A DNA stretch of 64,000 nucleotides from assembly GCA_026214975.1 (NCBI GenBank), contig JAOBSW010000545.1:1-64000 (forward strand). The letters are read 5' to 3'. Made by a program: the position numbers and the translations under genes. The notes beneath the pieces are model-generated. The model worked only from the letters and a program-made list of their open reading frames with translations, was not told the DNA's origin and made no database searches. The stretch's first letter is position 1. Each line of letters opens with the position of its first letter. Origin of the DNA: Gentiana macrophylla. Its lineage: Eukaryota > Streptophyta > Magnoliopsida > Gentianales > Gentianaceae. This document shows positions 63,721-64,000 of the stretch, one piece after another.

Positions 63721-64000
63721 GCATCCTAAAAAAAGCTATATTGATACCATTTTTTTTAAAATAAAAATAGACGCTATGTGTTCTGTAATTTTGCAGGAAA
63801 AAGCAATCTACGAAGCATTTACTAGGTTTGCTCTAAGCTACAGCCCTTGTTGTAGAGCCAGCCATCGGTCATAGTTCTCTTTTTTCCGTTGAATATAATT
63901 TTTTGCTCCGTTCTTCAAAACTTGCATGCTTGAGGTAATAAGAAAAAAAATATTACATGCATGAGGGTAATAAAAGCAAACACGAAAATAACAAACACAG
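63721..64000. other. No recognised gene
   Basis: Short AT-rich end of the window; nothing recognised. Confidence 0.4.

Overview
The window is plant nuclear DNA, most likely from a eudicot. Evidence: an intron-containing phospholipase D alpha gene, a four-exon class III peroxidase gene, Ty1/copia and Ty3/gypsy elements of plant type, L1-type LINE fragments, hAT and other MITEs, long (TA)n tracts and very AT-rich spacers. I see no prokaryotic operons, CRISPR arrays, rRNA genes or convincing tRNA genes. Only two host protein genes can be supported. The rest is transposon-derived or unrecognised AT-rich DNA.

Layout. 1-2580: 3' end and LTR of a gypsy-type element, then about 2585-4950 a second, oppositely oriented LTR-element remnant. 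4950-10800: mostly unrecognised, with one possible Mutator-like transposase fragment (6414) and an AGTAACA-rich tract (7.4-8.1 kb). 10.8-13.6 kb: a non-autonomous hAT with an 8-bp target duplication and a SINE-like insert, a MITE, a second hAT-like element, and a short LINE tail with a 16-bp target duplication. 14.2-17.6 kb: the phospholipase D alpha gene (minus strand), with a MITE in intron 1. 22.6-30.2 kb: a LINE fragment, two copia remnants and a gypsy LTR. 32.6-35.4 kb: the peroxidase gene (plus strand), whose last intron holds nested hAT elements. 39.0-40.9 kb: a LINE 3' half (minus). 41.9-46.6 kb: a structurally complete copia element (minus) with 5-bp target duplications. 47.3-49.2 kb: tandem repeats, a SINE-like unit and a 371-bp duplication. 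51.1-61.1 kb: a structurally complete Tat-type gypsy element (plus) with an antisense ORF region. 61.1-64 kb: unrecognised AT-rich sequence and one dispersed repeat.

The two genes are independent. Phospholipase D alpha hydrolyses membrane phospholipids to phosphatidic acid in the cytosol and at membranes; the peroxidase is a secreted haem enzyme. Exons of the phospholipase gene add up to 807 codons plus stop only if two single-base gaps near 16595 and 16541 are allowed for. The gypsy element likewise has nearly identical LTRs but a badly broken reading frame. Together these make single-base sequence errors a serious alternative to true decay. I found no convincing undescribed system. The most informative observations are the nested insertions with recoverable target duplications, the non-canonical GC-AG intron of the peroxidase, and a LINE insertion lying near its own empty-site paralogue.
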